Assembly (NCBI GenBank): GCA_035764385.1
Contig: DASTZI010000063.1
Span: forward strand, 1 to 16,514
Direction of reading: 5' to 3'
DNA length: 16,514 nt
Source of the DNA: Gp6-AA40 sp035764385
GTDB lineage: Bacteria > Acidobacteriota > Vicinamibacteria > Vicinamibacterales > UBA2999
The translations under genes were made by a program, and so were the position numbers. Shown here one piece after another: positions 5,912 through 14,127 of this stretch (the first letter of the stretch is position 1; every line of letters starts with the position of its first letter). The notes beneath the pieces were generated by a model. The model saw only the letters and a program-made list of their open reading frames with translations. It did no database searches and had not been told where the DNA came from.

Positions 5912-8160
5912 GTGACCTCCTGAACGGCGGACGGCAGGTATCGCCGAGCTGCGGCGCGCACGCCGCGGCTGCCATGCGTGGCCGCATCCTCCAGTATCGC
6001 GAGCGTCTCCGGCCGGCCGATCTGCCGCAGCGCCGATGCCGCCGCCTTTCGGAGCGCCGCCGTACGGAGCGGCGCCCACCAGTCGCTGCGATGCAGAATC
6101 GTGCGAAGCGTTCGGGTCGATTCTGGATGCACGGTGAGGCTTCCGAGTGCATCGATGACCTGCACGTGTACGTCCGTCATCTTCCCGCGCGGCGATGTGT
6201 GATGGAGCACGTAACACAGCAGCGGAACGGCCTTGTCGTCACGCAGACCGATCAGCTGCTGCAGGATGGTGTCGCGCGACGCGCTGCCACCGACCAGCGC
6301 CTGCTGGAGCACGGCAAATGCGTCGTCGGTGCCAATCTGCACGATCGCGCGAATGGATTCGCGCTGGACCTGCGGGTCGGCATCGTCGAGCATCGAGGCA
6401 AGCTCGGGCAGCGCCTCGCTGCCGCCAAACACGCGCAGAAGATCGATGGCCATCCGCCGGACGGCGGGATTCGGCGAGTGCTTCAATTGTTCGACAGACT
6501 GCCGCCCCGCCGCGCCAAAGGCGAGCAACAGCTCGCGCAGACGGCGGATCGCGCGGTTGTTCTCCTCGGCTGCCAGCGCCATGGCAAGCGGCCGCACAAC
6601 CGACGGTCCGATGGTGTGGCAGAGGCGATTGAACGCCTCGACGGCGGCGTCGTCGGCCTTGCGCAGATGAAAGACGATGTGGCGGACGATCTGGCCGGCC
6701 GCCAGCTTGTTGAGAATCGACTCGGCAATCGGGCGCAGCGGCGTCCTGCCTTCATCACTTCGCTCCGCCACGAGAATGTTGAGCAGGGTTTGCGCAGGCA
6801 CGATGTCGCCGAGCAGCGTGCGCCGCTCAATTTCATCCGCTGCGATGGCGGCAATCGCCTGCCAGCCCGCTGGCTCCGATTCGAGACGAAGCAGGTCCTG
6901 GATTAACGCAAGGTCGAGACTGCGAACCGCCTCGTCGCTCACCGACTCCCGCCATGCCTGGACGCGCTCGGGCGGGTCATCTGACACGCGTTCGACCTCG
7001 ATCGCCTGCGTTCGTGCACCCGACAGCTCCCGGCCGTATTCGGTCGAAACGAAATTCTTGTCGGAGTACGACATCAGCAGGTTGGATGCGTCCTGCCAGA
7101 GGCTTTCGAAGCCCGTCTCGCCGCCGAGCGGTGACTGCGCAACCGTCTCCTTGGCTAGATCGAGCAGCCGTTCCTTCCGGTCGGCGTCTGGAACGAGCGT
7201 CTCGAACGCCAGTGCGAGCCGCTCCGTGGCGCCGTGTTCCGCGACAATCGATCCCGCGACAAAGCTCGCGACTGCGCCGTCGCCAATGCGAGCAACGACA
7301 GCTGCGGCGAGGGGCGGCTCGCCGCTTTCAGTGTGCTCCCGGGCCTCCCGCAGCAATGACAACATCATTTCGGCCGTCATGTGCGCGGTTGAATCGGCGA
7401 CAGTCTGGAACACGGCCGCTTCATTGAGCTGATCGCGTTCCTTCAGCGTGTCCATGGCCTTGCGAATCAACCCCAGCAGCGCGGCGGCGCGCGCACCAAT
7501 CGATGCGGCGTTGTCGGAGGCGGCCTGCAGGGCCTGGAGCAACTCGTTGAAACGTTCCGGGTTGTCCAGCGCAGTAATGACGGCTTCGAGCGTTCGCTCA
7601 TCGACGACAGCGCTGTTATCGCCCTGCAGGCAGAACTCGACGATGCGCTCCCACGCAGCCGCATCACCGCCCGCGCGCTCGCGGAGGACTTCTGCATAAT
7701 CGATTTCGCGAATGTCGAAATGCGATTGGCCCGACGCCATCCACAACTTCGCGATGCCGCCTTCGGCCATCAGCTCCTCGGCGGTTCGTGAGAGCAGCAG
7801 CAGGAGCGTTCGCCAGTCGGCGGCATCGGCGTCGGCCTCGACGCGCAGCTCGCCAATCAGCCGATCGTGAAGCAGGTCCGCCAGTTCGCCGATCGATGGA
7901 TCCGGCCGGGCGGGGGTGCGGCCGTCGATGACGAGCGCGTCGGGCAGCACGGCGATGGCGATGTTTCCGGCCTCGGTGAGGCGGCGTGACGCGCTGACGA
8001 CCCGGCTCAAGGCGCCCTGAATGGCGGGGTGGGTGGCCGGGTAGAGTGACACCGATCGGGCGGCCGCCTTGCAGCTTCGTGCGAAGTCGGCCAGCGCCGC
8101 GCTTTGCGGCGCTGGCATCGGTTCGGTCTGAAGAGGGGCGGCCACTCCCTGGGTGTTCAT
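5908..8160 (-). CDS. Large HEAT-repeat protein, probable partner of the HD-GYP protein
   Basis: This 750-residue protein has no signal peptide or membrane segment, so it is probably cytoplasmic. Residues of about 20-130 carry a domain with RSVSLYPATHPAIQGAL and a beta-rich IAIAVLPDALVIDG stretch, also seen in the HD-GYP protein encoded next. The middle (150-540) is helical without a motif I recognise. Residues of about 555-745 contain HEAT/PBS-lyase-type repeats: NPAVRRMAIDLLRVFGG, DADPQVQRESIRAIVQIG, LRTAALRKAAASALRQIG, and a last repeat ending VRAAARRYLP. Such repeats are protein-interaction scaffolds. ATG 8160 is the first start; no good ribosome site precedes it, and Met15 is an alternative. 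Only 19 bp separate it from the divergent deoA. It overlaps the HD-GYP gene by 4 nt. Confidence 0.82.
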   Translation of the reverse strand: MNTQGVAAPLQTEPMPAPQSAALADFARSCKAAARSVSLYPATHPAIQGALSRVVSASRRLTEAGNIAIAVLPDALVIDGRTPARPDPSIGELADLLHDRLIGELRVEADADAADWRTLLLLLSRTAEELMAEGGIAKLWMASGQSHFDIREIDYAEVLRERAGGDAAAWERIVEFCLQGDNSAVVDERTLEAVITALDNPERFNELLQALQAASDNAASIGARAAALLGLIRKAMDTLKERDQLNEAAVFQTVADSTAHMTAEMMLSLLREAREHTESGEPPLAAAVVARIGDGAVASFVAGSIVAEHGATERLALAFETLVPDADRKERLLDLAKETVAQSPLGGETGFESLWQDASNLLMSYSDKNFVSTEYGRELSGARTQAIEVERVSDDPPERVQAWRESVSDEAVRSLDLALIQDLLRLESEPAGWQAIAAIAADEIERRTLLGDIVPAQTLLNILVAERSDEGRTPLRPIAESILNKLAAGQIVRHIVFHLRKADDAAVEAFNRLCHTIGPSVVRPLAMALAAEENNRAIRRLRELLLAFGAAGRQSVEQLKHSPNPAVRRMAIDLLRVFGGSEALPELASMLDDADPQVQRESIRAIVQIGTDDAFAVLQQALVGGSASRDTILQQLIGLRDDKAVPLLCYVLHHTSPRGKMTDVHVQVIDALGSLTVHPESTRTLRTILHRSDWWAPLRTAALRKAAASALRQIGRPETLAILEDAATHGSRGVRAAARRYLPSAVQEVT

Positions 8161-8164
8161 TTAA

Positions 8165-8170
8165 TAAAAT
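8165..8170 (+). promoter_or_regulatory. Possible -10 box for the nucleoside operon (short or no leader)
   Basis: The 19-bp gap between the divergent HEAT and deoA starts is AT-rich on its left side. It holds TAAAAT, which matches TATAAT at 5 of 6 positions, ending 9 nt before the deoA ATG. No clear -35 box is visible at 17 bp. deoA has no Shine-Dalgarno sequence, so a nearly leaderless transcript would fit. Evidence is weak. Confidence 0.25.
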
Positions 8171-8179
8171 GCCTGATTC

Positions 8180-9487
8180 ATGCGCGTCGTTGACGTCATC
8201 GCGAAAAAGCGCGACGGAGGTCCGCTCTCCCGCGAAGAGATCGAGCTGTTTGTCAACGGCGTGACGCGCGGCACGCTGCCGGACTATCAGGCGTCCGCGT
8301 TGCTGATGGCCATCGTGCTGCGCGGCATGACCAACGAGGAAACCTCGTGGTTGACCGACTCGATTGTCAATTCCGGCGCTCGTGTTGATTTATCGGACAT
8401 TCCCGGCGTCAAAGTAGGGAAGCACAGTACAGGGGGCGTCGGCGACAAGGTATCGATTGTGCTCGCCCCCCTGGCGGCCGCCTGCGGGGTTGTGATGCCG
8501 AAGATGTCCGGCCGTGGCCTGGGCCATACGGGGGGGACCCTCGATAAGCTCGAATCGATCCCCGGCTTTCGGGTCGACCTCGACGTCAATGAATTCAAGG
8601 CGGTGCTGAGGGAGGTCGGCACGAGCATCATCGGCCAGACCGATGCGCTGGTGCCGGCTGACAAGAAACTCTACGCGCTGCGGGATGTCACCGCTACCAT
8701 TGGCAGCATTCCACTCATTGCGGCGTCGGTAATGAGCAAGAAACTCGCGGAAGGCAGCGAGGTCGTGCTGCTCGACGTCAAATGCGGCGATGGGGCGTTC
8801 ATGACAGACGAAGCCAGTGCCCGAGCGCTTGCCTCCTCGATGGTAGCGATCGGCACGACGGCGGGTATCCGCACCGAAGCGCTCATTACGGATATGGACA
8901 CCCCGCTCGGGCGTGCGGTTGGCAATTCGCTCGAGATCCTCGAATGCCTCGAAACCCTGCGAGGGGAAGGCCCCGGGGATCTCTCCGAGGTCGTGAAGCG
9001 CTTTGCCACGCGCGCTCTCATTCTGGCGGGACGGGATGCTGATGAGGTATCCGCACTGCAGACAATCGAGCGGGCATTGTCCTCGGGGAACGCGATCGAG
9101 ACGCTCGGGCGCATGATTGAGCGGCAGGGGGGCAACCGCCGTGTCATCGACGACCGTTCGTTATTGCCCTCCGCCAGCGGACGGCAACAGCTTGTCGCGC
9201 CGCGCGACGGTTTCGTCGCAGCCGTCAAGGCCGGCGCCATTGGCCTCGCGACGAACCTTCTGGGTGCGGGGCGGTCCAACGTCGGCGACCGCGTTGATCC
9301 AGGCGTTGGCATCGTGCTCTACGTGAAGCCGGGCGTGCGGGTTACACGAGGGCAGCCGCTTGCGGACATCTACCATCGCGACGGGCGAGGTCTCAGCGAG
9401 GCACTGTCGGTCTGCTCCGCCGCATTCACCATTACCGACGAGCCGCCAGCAATCGTACGGCCGGTGATCATTGGAGACGTGCGATGA
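8180..9487 (+). CDS. deoA: Pyrimidine-nucleoside (thymidine) phosphorylase
   Basis: This enzyme splits thymidine, deoxyuridine or uridine with phosphate into base and (deoxy)ribose-1-phosphate. The 435-residue length and the N-terminus MRVVDVIAKKRDG are typical of the Bacillus-type pyrimidine-nucleoside phosphorylase, which accepts both uridine and thymidine; the exact substrate range is inferred. Phosphate-binding KHSTGGVGDK spans 81-90. The family signature runs from Ser110 (SGRGLGHTGGT) to Glu125. Substrate residues Arg168, Ser183 and Lys187 are at the family positions. The C-terminal PYNP domain (about 345-435) is complete, including GDRVDPGVGI. It is the first gene of the nucleoside operon, with no ribosome site seen upstream, and shares 4 nt with the following lipoprotein gene. 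Confidence 0.95.
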   Translation: MRVVDVIAKKRDGGPLSREEIELFVNGVTRGTLPDYQASALLMAIVLRGMTNEETSWLTDSIVNSGARVDLSDIPGVKVGKHSTGGVGDKVSIVLAPLAAACGVVMPKMSGRGLGHTGGTLDKLESIPGFRVDLDVNEFKAVLREVGTSIIGQTDALVPADKKLYALRDVTATIGSIPLIAASVMSKKLAEGSEVVLLDVKCGDGAFMTDEASARALASSMVAIGTTAGIRTEALITDMDTPLGRAVGNSLEILECLETLRGEGPGDLSEVVKRFATRALILAGRDADEVSALQTIERALSSGNAIETLGRMIERQGGNRRVIDDRSLLPSASGRQQLVAPRDGFVAAVKAGAIGLATNLLGAGRSNVGDRVDPGVGIVLYVKPGVRVTRGQPLADIYHRDGRGLSEALSVCSAAFTITDEPPAIVRPVIIGDVR

Positions 9488-10572
9488 CGTATCGAGTATT
9501 CGCCTTCGCACTGCTGGTGTGCACCGTCGTCATCGGGTCGGCATGCCGTCGCGTCACGTACGCCGAAGAAGATCGGTCGAAGACGCATGTCGGAATCGTC
9601 TTCGACATCGGCGGGAAGGACGATCGTTCGTTCAACGCCGCGGCATGGGCAGGCGTGAAGTGCGCCGAAGGCGGCACCTTCCCGGACGGGAAAGGCTGTG
9701 GCAAGCCGGCACTCGGCATCGTGCTGCGCGACGTTGAGCCAGGCACGCCGAACGCGATTGAGCCCGCGATGCGGGCCTTTGCCGAGCGTGGGTACGACCT
9801 TGTCATCGGCGTCGGCTTCGCTCAGGCGCCCATCATGCGTGCCGTGGCGCGCGAGTATCCGAACATCCGCTTCGCGATTATCGACGGCCTCGTGCTCGAT
9901 GACGATGGAAAGACGCCGATGCCGAACGTGGCGGGCCTGCTCTTCAAGGAACATGAGGGGTCGTACCTGGTCGGAATGATTGCCGCGAAGACCTCGCGTA
10001 CCGGCACCGTCGGTTTCGTCGGCGGCATGGACATTCCGCTCATTCGGCGCTTCGAAAAAGGGTACGAGGAGGGTGCGCGAGCCGTGAACCCGCGGATCCA
10101 GATCTTTCAGAATTACGTCGGCGTCACCGATGCCGCATGGAACAATCCAGGCAAAGGCAAAGAGCTGTCACTCGCACAGATGGACAAGGGCGCCGATGTC
10201 ATTTTCGCGGCTGCGGGAAATTCGGGTCTCGGCGCGTTCGACGCCGTCGAGCAGGCGGGTACAGCGAACGGCCGCGCCACGCATTTCGTGATCGGCGTCG
10301 ATTCGAATCAGAACGGCGTCAAGCCGGGGTTCGTGCTGACGAGCATGGTCAAGCGCGTCGACAACGCCGTCTACGACATCGTGAAGGAAGTGGTCGAAGG
10401 CCGTTTCAAAGGCGGCTTTCACGTCTACGGCCTCGAGAGCGATGGCGTTGGCTACGTCGTCGATGACTACAACCGCAGCCTCGTGTCGCCAGACGCGATT
10501 GCCGCCGCCGAAGCAGCGAAGAAGAAAATCATTGCCGGTGAAATCAAGGTGACGGACGCGATGGCGCAATGA
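9484..10572 (+). CDS. BMP-family nucleoside-binding lipoprotein of an ABC importer
   Basis: This 362-residue protein is the extracytoplasmic substrate-binding component. The N-terminus is a lipoprotein-like signal peptide with IGSAC and Cys21 as the likely lipidated residue; the lipobox is imperfect (Gly at -3). BMP/PnrA-family landmarks are present in order: GKDDRSFNAAAWAG (44-57), a GVGFAQAPIMRAV segment (109-121), VGFVGGMDIPLIRRFEKGY (176-194), AAGNSGLGAFDAV (243-255), IGVDSNQNG (270-278) and LTSMVKRVDNAVYDIV (285-300). The family binds purine and pyrimidine nucleosides. A GGAG lies 7 nt before the ATG. It overlaps deoA and the ATPase gene by 4 nt each, which supports nucleoside import as the operon's role. 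Confidence 0.93.
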   Translation: MTYRVFAFALLVCTVVIGSACRRVTYAEEDRSKTHVGIVFDIGGKDDRSFNAAAWAGVKCAEGGTFPDGKGCGKPALGIVLRDVEPGTPNAIEPAMRAFAERGYDLVIGVGFAQAPIMRAVAREYPNIRFAIIDGLVLDDDGKTPMPNVAGLLFKEHEGSYLVGMIAAKTSRTGTVGFVGGMDIPLIRRFEKGYEEGARAVNPRIQIFQNYVGVTDAAWNNPGKGKELSLAQMDKGADVIFAAAGNSGLGAFDAVEQAGTANGRATHFVIGVDSNQNGVKPGFVLTSMVKRVDNAVYDIVKEVVEGRFKGGFHVYGLESDGVGYVVDDYNRSLVSPDAIAAAEAAKKKIIAGEIKVTDAMAQ

Positions 10573-12068
10573 AACTCGAGCTGCGCAACGTCACCAAGCG
10601 CTTCGGCGCGGTCCTGGCAAACGATCACCTCAACATCACCGTCGATTCAGGCACCATTCACGCCATCGTCGGCGAGAACGGCGCGGGCAAGTCCACGGCG
10701 ATGCGGATCGCCTACGGGTTCTATACCGCCGATAGCGGAGACATTCTCCTCAACGATGAGGTCCGCGAGATCCGTGCACCACGCGATGCCATCGCCCTCG
10801 GCATCGGCATGGTTCACCAGCACTTCATGCTCGTACGACCGATGACCGTCACCGAGAACATCGTTCTTGGTGCGGAGCCCGGATCTGCAGTGGCGCTGGA
10901 TCTCCGGAAAGCGGCTGCCGACATTCGCAGCTTGTCCGAGGAATTCCGGCTCACGGTCGATCCTGACGCGACCATCGAAACCTTGTCCGTCGGCCAGCAA
11001 CAGCGTGTCGAGCTCCTGAAGGCGCTCTACCGGCGCGCGGAACTCCTTATTCTCGACGAGCCGACTGCCGTGCTGACCCCTCTGGAGGTCGAGGAGTTCT
11101 TCTCGATCCTCAGGCGAATGCGCAGTCAGGGGAAGACGGTCGTCATCATCACGCACAAGCTGTCGGAAGTCCTCGCGATCTCCGATCGCGTCACCGTGAT
11201 GCGTGACGGCCGCGTCGTCGGCACCGTGAACACCAGGGAAACCAATGCGGCGGAGTTGGCCCGCCTGATGGTTGGACGGGAGGTTTTGCTCCGCGTTGCG
11301 AAGTCCCCTGCGAGTCCGGGGCGGGACGTGCTCACGGTTCGGAATCTTTCGGTGCAGCGCGTCCAGGGGGTGTCCTTTGACGTCCGAGCCGGCGAGATCG
11401 TCGGTATCGCCGGTGTCGAAGGCAACGGACAGACTGAACTCATCGAAGCGCTTGCAGGGCTGCTTCCCGAATCGCAGGTCACTGGCACCATCTCGTTCAG
11501 TGGACGCGATCTTCGCGCTGTCGACGCAAGGCGGCGACGCGAGATCGGAATCGCGCACGTCCCCGAGGATCGTCATCGTCGCGGTCTGCTACTCGAATTC
11601 AGTCTGGCTGAGAACTCGATCCTCGGGGTTCATTACCGGCCGCCGGCGGCATCGGGGGCGGGAGCGATACTGCTGGACCAGAAGGCGATTGACCGCCGTG
11701 CCGATCTCGTCATCCGCGAATTCGACGTCAGACCACCGGATCCGGCGCTTCCGGCGCGGGCGCTATCGGGTGGCAATCAGCAGAAGCTGATCATTGGCCG
11801 CGAGTTCGAGCTTCCACCGGTTCTGCTGCTGATTTCGCAGCCAACGCGAGGGGTTGATATCGGCGCCATCGAATTCATCCACCGCAAGATCATCGCGATG
11901 CGCGACGCCGGCTGCGCCGTCCTTCTGGTTTCCGCGGAACTCGAAGAGGTGACAGCGCTTGCCGATCGCCTGCTCGTGTTGCACAACGGCCGGATCGCTG
12001 GCGAAGTCGATCCGTCTCTCACCACCGCAGAAGAAATCGGACTGCTCATGACGGGTGGACGTCATTGA
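10569..12068 (+). CDS. Dual-domain ABC ATPase of the nucleoside importer (NupO/RbsA type)
   Basis: This 499-residue protein carries two fused nucleotide-binding domains and energises the importer. The first has Walker A GENGAGKST (35-43), Q-loop HQHFMLV (83-89), signature LSVGQQQRVE (139-148), Walker B LLILDEPTAVLTP with Asp163-Glu164, and switch His196. The second is degenerate: the Walker A equivalent GVEGNGQTE has Gln288 where Lys is expected, and Walker B is LLLISQPTRGVD with Ser-Gln instead of Asp-Glu. Its LSGGNQQK signature (399-406) is intact. Such asymmetry is usual in this family, so one composite site is probably active. The gene overlaps the lipoprotein gene and the first permease gene by 4 nt each. 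Confidence 0.94.
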   Translation: MKLELRNVTKRFGAVLANDHLNITVDSGTIHAIVGENGAGKSTAMRIAYGFYTADSGDILLNDEVREIRAPRDAIALGIGMVHQHFMLVRPMTVTENIVLGAEPGSAVALDLRKAAADIRSLSEEFRLTVDPDATIETLSVGQQQRVELLKALYRRAELLILDEPTAVLTPLEVEEFFSILRRMRSQGKTVVIITHKLSEVLAISDRVTVMRDGRVVGTVNTRETNAAELARLMVGREVLLRVAKSPASPGRDVLTVRNLSVQRVQGVSFDVRAGEIVGIAGVEGNGQTELIEALAGLLPESQVTGTISFSGRDLRAVDARRRREIGIAHVPEDRHRRGLLLEFSLAENSILGVHYRPPAASGAGAILLDQKAIDRRADLVIREFDVRPPDPALPARALSGGNQQKLIIGREFELPPVLLLISQPTRGVDIGAIEFIHRKIIAMRDAGCAVLLVSAELEEVTALADRLLVLHNGRIAGEVDPSLTTAEEIGLLMTGGRH

Positions 12069-13183
12069 AACTGCGCGAGCTGCTGTTCCCACTGATGGCC
12101 GTCGTCTGCGCATTTACAGTTGGCGCGATTGTCGTTCTGATCATTGGCGATAGCCCGCTGCAGGTCTACGGCCTTCTGCTCGGCAGCGCCCTTTCATGGC
12201 CAGACGGAATCGGATACACGCTGTTCTTCGCAACGCCGCTGATCTTCACGGGTCTGGCGGTGGCGGTGGCGCTGCGTGGCGGGTTGCTGAATATCGGCGC
12301 GGAAGGGCAGTTGTATGTCGCGGCGTTTGCGACCGCATGGGTGGGAATCACATTCGCGGGGCTGCCGTCGTTTCTCCTCGTGCCCCTCTGCTGTCTCGCT
12401 GCGGTTGTCGCAGGCGCGGTGTGGGCGGCGATACCTGGCGTATTGAAAGCCCGGTTCGGATCGCACGAAGTGATTAACACGATCATGTTGAACTTCGTCG
12501 CCATCGCGCTCGTCGGCTACCTGACGCAATATGACTACCGAGTCGCCGGCGATCCGATCATGGAAACCGCGGAGATTGGCGGGACGGCGCACATCGCGCG
12601 ACTTGGCCGCTTTATTCCGGGCCTGCCGGAACGCATTCCGCTGAATGTCGCATTTCTATTGGCGCTCGTCGCGTCGTGGCTCGTGTACGTGCTGTTGTGG
12701 AAAACGAAGTGGGGTTACGAGATCCGCGCCACTGGTCAGAATCCGGCCGCCGCGGAGTACGGCGGCATATCCATCCGCCGGCAGATAGTCGTGACCATGG
12801 CGATCTCGGGGGCTTTGGCGGGCATGGTGGGGATCAACGAGGTGCTCGGATACCGCTATCGGTATTACGACGGCTTTTCGGATAACTACGGGTTTACTGG
12901 GATTGCAGTCGCATTGCTTGGACGGAACCATCCCGCAGGCGTCGTCCTCGCGGCGTTGTTGTTCGCGGTGCTGCAGCGGGGTGGTGTTCCGGTCGATGCG
13001 TTTACGCAGCTTGTGTCGAAAGACATCGTTCAGATCCTGCAGGCACTGGTGATTCTCTTTGTTGCCGCTGAGGCGATGTTCCGATGGCGCCAGAAGGCGA
13101 CAGTGGGAAGGGGGAAGGGCGAAGAAGGGACGAGGCAGCAGGCACCCATAGCGGGTCAGCAGGCGAGTGTCGGCAAAATCTGA
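12065..13183 (+). CDS. Nucleoside ABC importer permease 1 (BPD_transp_2, NupP-like)
   Basis: This 372-residue inner-membrane protein has about nine to ten hydrophobic segments. It carries the family loop LRGGLLNIGAEGQLYVAAF, and SHEVINTIMLNFVAIALVGY and ATGQNPAAAEYGGISI further on. The start is TTG at 12065, overlapping the ATPase stop as TTGA, with GGTGGA about 6 nt upstream. Met11 is an alternative but would cut the first membrane segment. The last 33 or so residues (from about 340, after AEAMFRWRQ) are a hydrophilic tail of Gly, Lys, Glu and Gln encoded by a G-rich 7-bp-period repeat. It looks like an added, non-conserved extension rather than part of the permease fold. Confidence 0.92.
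   Translation: MKLRELLFPLMAVVCAFTVGAIVVLIIGDSPLQVYGLLLGSALSWPDGIGYTLFFATPLIFTGLAVAVALRGGLLNIGAEGQLYVAAFATAWVGITFAGLPSFLLVPLCCLAAVVAGAVWAAIPGVLKARFGSHEVINTIMLNFVAIALVGYLTQYDYRVAGDPIMETAEIGGTAHIARLGRFIPGLPERIPLNVAFLLALVASWLVYVLLWKTKWGYEIRATGQNPAAAEYGGISIRRQIVVTMAISGALAGMVGINEVLGYRYRYYDGFSDNYGFTGIAVALLGRNHPAGVVLAALLFAVLQRGGVPVDAFTQLVSKDIVQILQALVILFVAAEAMFRWRQKATVGRGKGEEGTRQQAPIAGQQASVGKI
13102..13129 (+). repeat. Imperfect G-rich heptamer repeat inside the permease 1 tail
   Basis: AGTGGGA, AGGGGGA, AGGGCGA and AGAAGGG follow one another with 7-bp period; the last unit is only loosely related. G-runs at 13105-13107, 13110-13114, 13117-13119 and 13127-13129 are separated by 2, 2 and 7 nt. This satisfies the simple G-quadruplex pattern on the coding strand and mRNA. 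It encodes part of the tail VGRGKGEEGTR. Confidence 0.5.
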
Positions 13184-14127
13184 TGCGCGACATCTTTACG
13201 ATCTCGCTCCTGTTCTCAACGATTCGACTTGCGACGCCGCTCGTCTGGGCAGCCATCGGTGGGCTCTATTCAGAACGAGCTGGCGTGGTCAACATCGCGC
13301 TCGAGGGGTTGATGCTCGCCGGCGCGTTTACCGCGGCGGCGGTGACGTTCTACGCCCATAGCCCGTGGGTCGGTGTGACCGCTGCCAGCATGGCCGGTGC
13401 GCTCGTCGCACTGCTTCTCGCTGTCGTGTGCATCCGGTTCAAAGCGAACGAGGTCGTGGCGGGAACAGGCATCAACATCTTGTTTCTGGGGCTGCCCGGG
13501 GTGCTCAGCGCCGCGTTATTTCTTTCATCCGGCTCGACGCCGCAGATTCCCGAGGCAGAGCTGCTGCCGACGCTTGCGCAACTGGTCCCCATTGCGCCAC
13601 AGTGGCGAATTTTCACGAACGTCTCTGCGATCTCGATGCTGGCGCTCGTCGTTGTCGGATGCACGTGGTACGTGCTCTATCGGACACCTTTCGGTTTGCG
13701 CCTGCGGTCGGTCGGTGAAAACCCGGAAGCGGCGGATGCCGCGGGCATCCGCGTGCTCCGGATGCGGTACCTGGGCGTCGTCTTCTCCGGGGTGCTGGCG
13801 GGGATCGGTGGGGCGTACCTGTCGATTGGACAGTCGTCGTTGTTCACGCGCAACATGACCGCGGGGCGCGGCTTCATTGCGCTGGCCGCGCTGATCTTCG
13901 GGAAGTGGCGCCCTGTCCAGACGATGCTCGCGTGCCTGCTGTTCGGATTTGCGGACGCGGTGACGATTCAGATGCAGGGGGTGGTCAAGATGCCATCCGG
14001 CGAGGATGTTCCGGTGCAATTCATTCAGATGATTCCGTACCTTGTCACCATCATCGTGCTGGCCGGCTTCATCGGCCAGTCGCGTGCACCAGGCGCGCTG
14101 GGCGTGCCATACGATAAGGAAGCGTGA
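13183..14127 (+). CDS. Nucleoside ABC importer permease 2 (BPD_transp_2, NupQ-like)
   Basis: This 314-residue inner-membrane protein has about eight to nine hydrophobic segments. Family landmarks are YSERAGVVNIALEGLMLAGAF, KANEVVAGTGINILFLGLPG, SVGENPEAADAAGI, VVFSGVLAGIGGAYLSIGQ and RGFIALAALIFGKWRP. The ATG at 13183 shares one base with the permease 1 stop (TGATG). The open frame runs further upstream to 13084, but that part is only the other reading of the permease 1 tail. No good ribosome site precedes the ATG, so translation is probably coupled. It pairs with permease 1 to form the transmembrane channel. The purine nucleoside phosphorylase gene follows with a 4-nt overlap. Confidence 0.93.
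   Translation: MRDIFTISLLFSTIRLATPLVWAAIGGLYSERAGVVNIALEGLMLAGAFTAAAVTFYAHSPWVGVTAASMAGALVALLLAVVCIRFKANEVVAGTGINILFLGLPGVLSAALFLSSGSTPQIPEAELLPTLAQLVPIAPQWRIFTNVSAISMLALVVVGCTWYVLYRTPFGLRLRSVGENPEAADAAGIRVLRMRYLGVVFSGVLAGIGGAYLSIGQSSLFTRNMTAGRGFIALAALIFGKWRPVQTMLACLLFGFADAVTIQMQGVVKMPSGEDVPVQFIQMIPYLVTIIVLAGFIGQSRAPGALGVPYDKEA

Noticed and set aside
5912..6217. N-terminal extension of the HD-GYP frame (553 residues)
   Set aside because: The upstream part is a frame-shadow of the HEAT gene. GTG 5911 has AGGAGG at ideal distance.
11401..12068. Second ABC domain as a decaying pseudogene half (Walker A Lys and Walker B Asp-Glu missing)
   Set aside because: A degenerate second site is normal in BMP-type dual ATPases, and the LSGGNQQK signature is intact.
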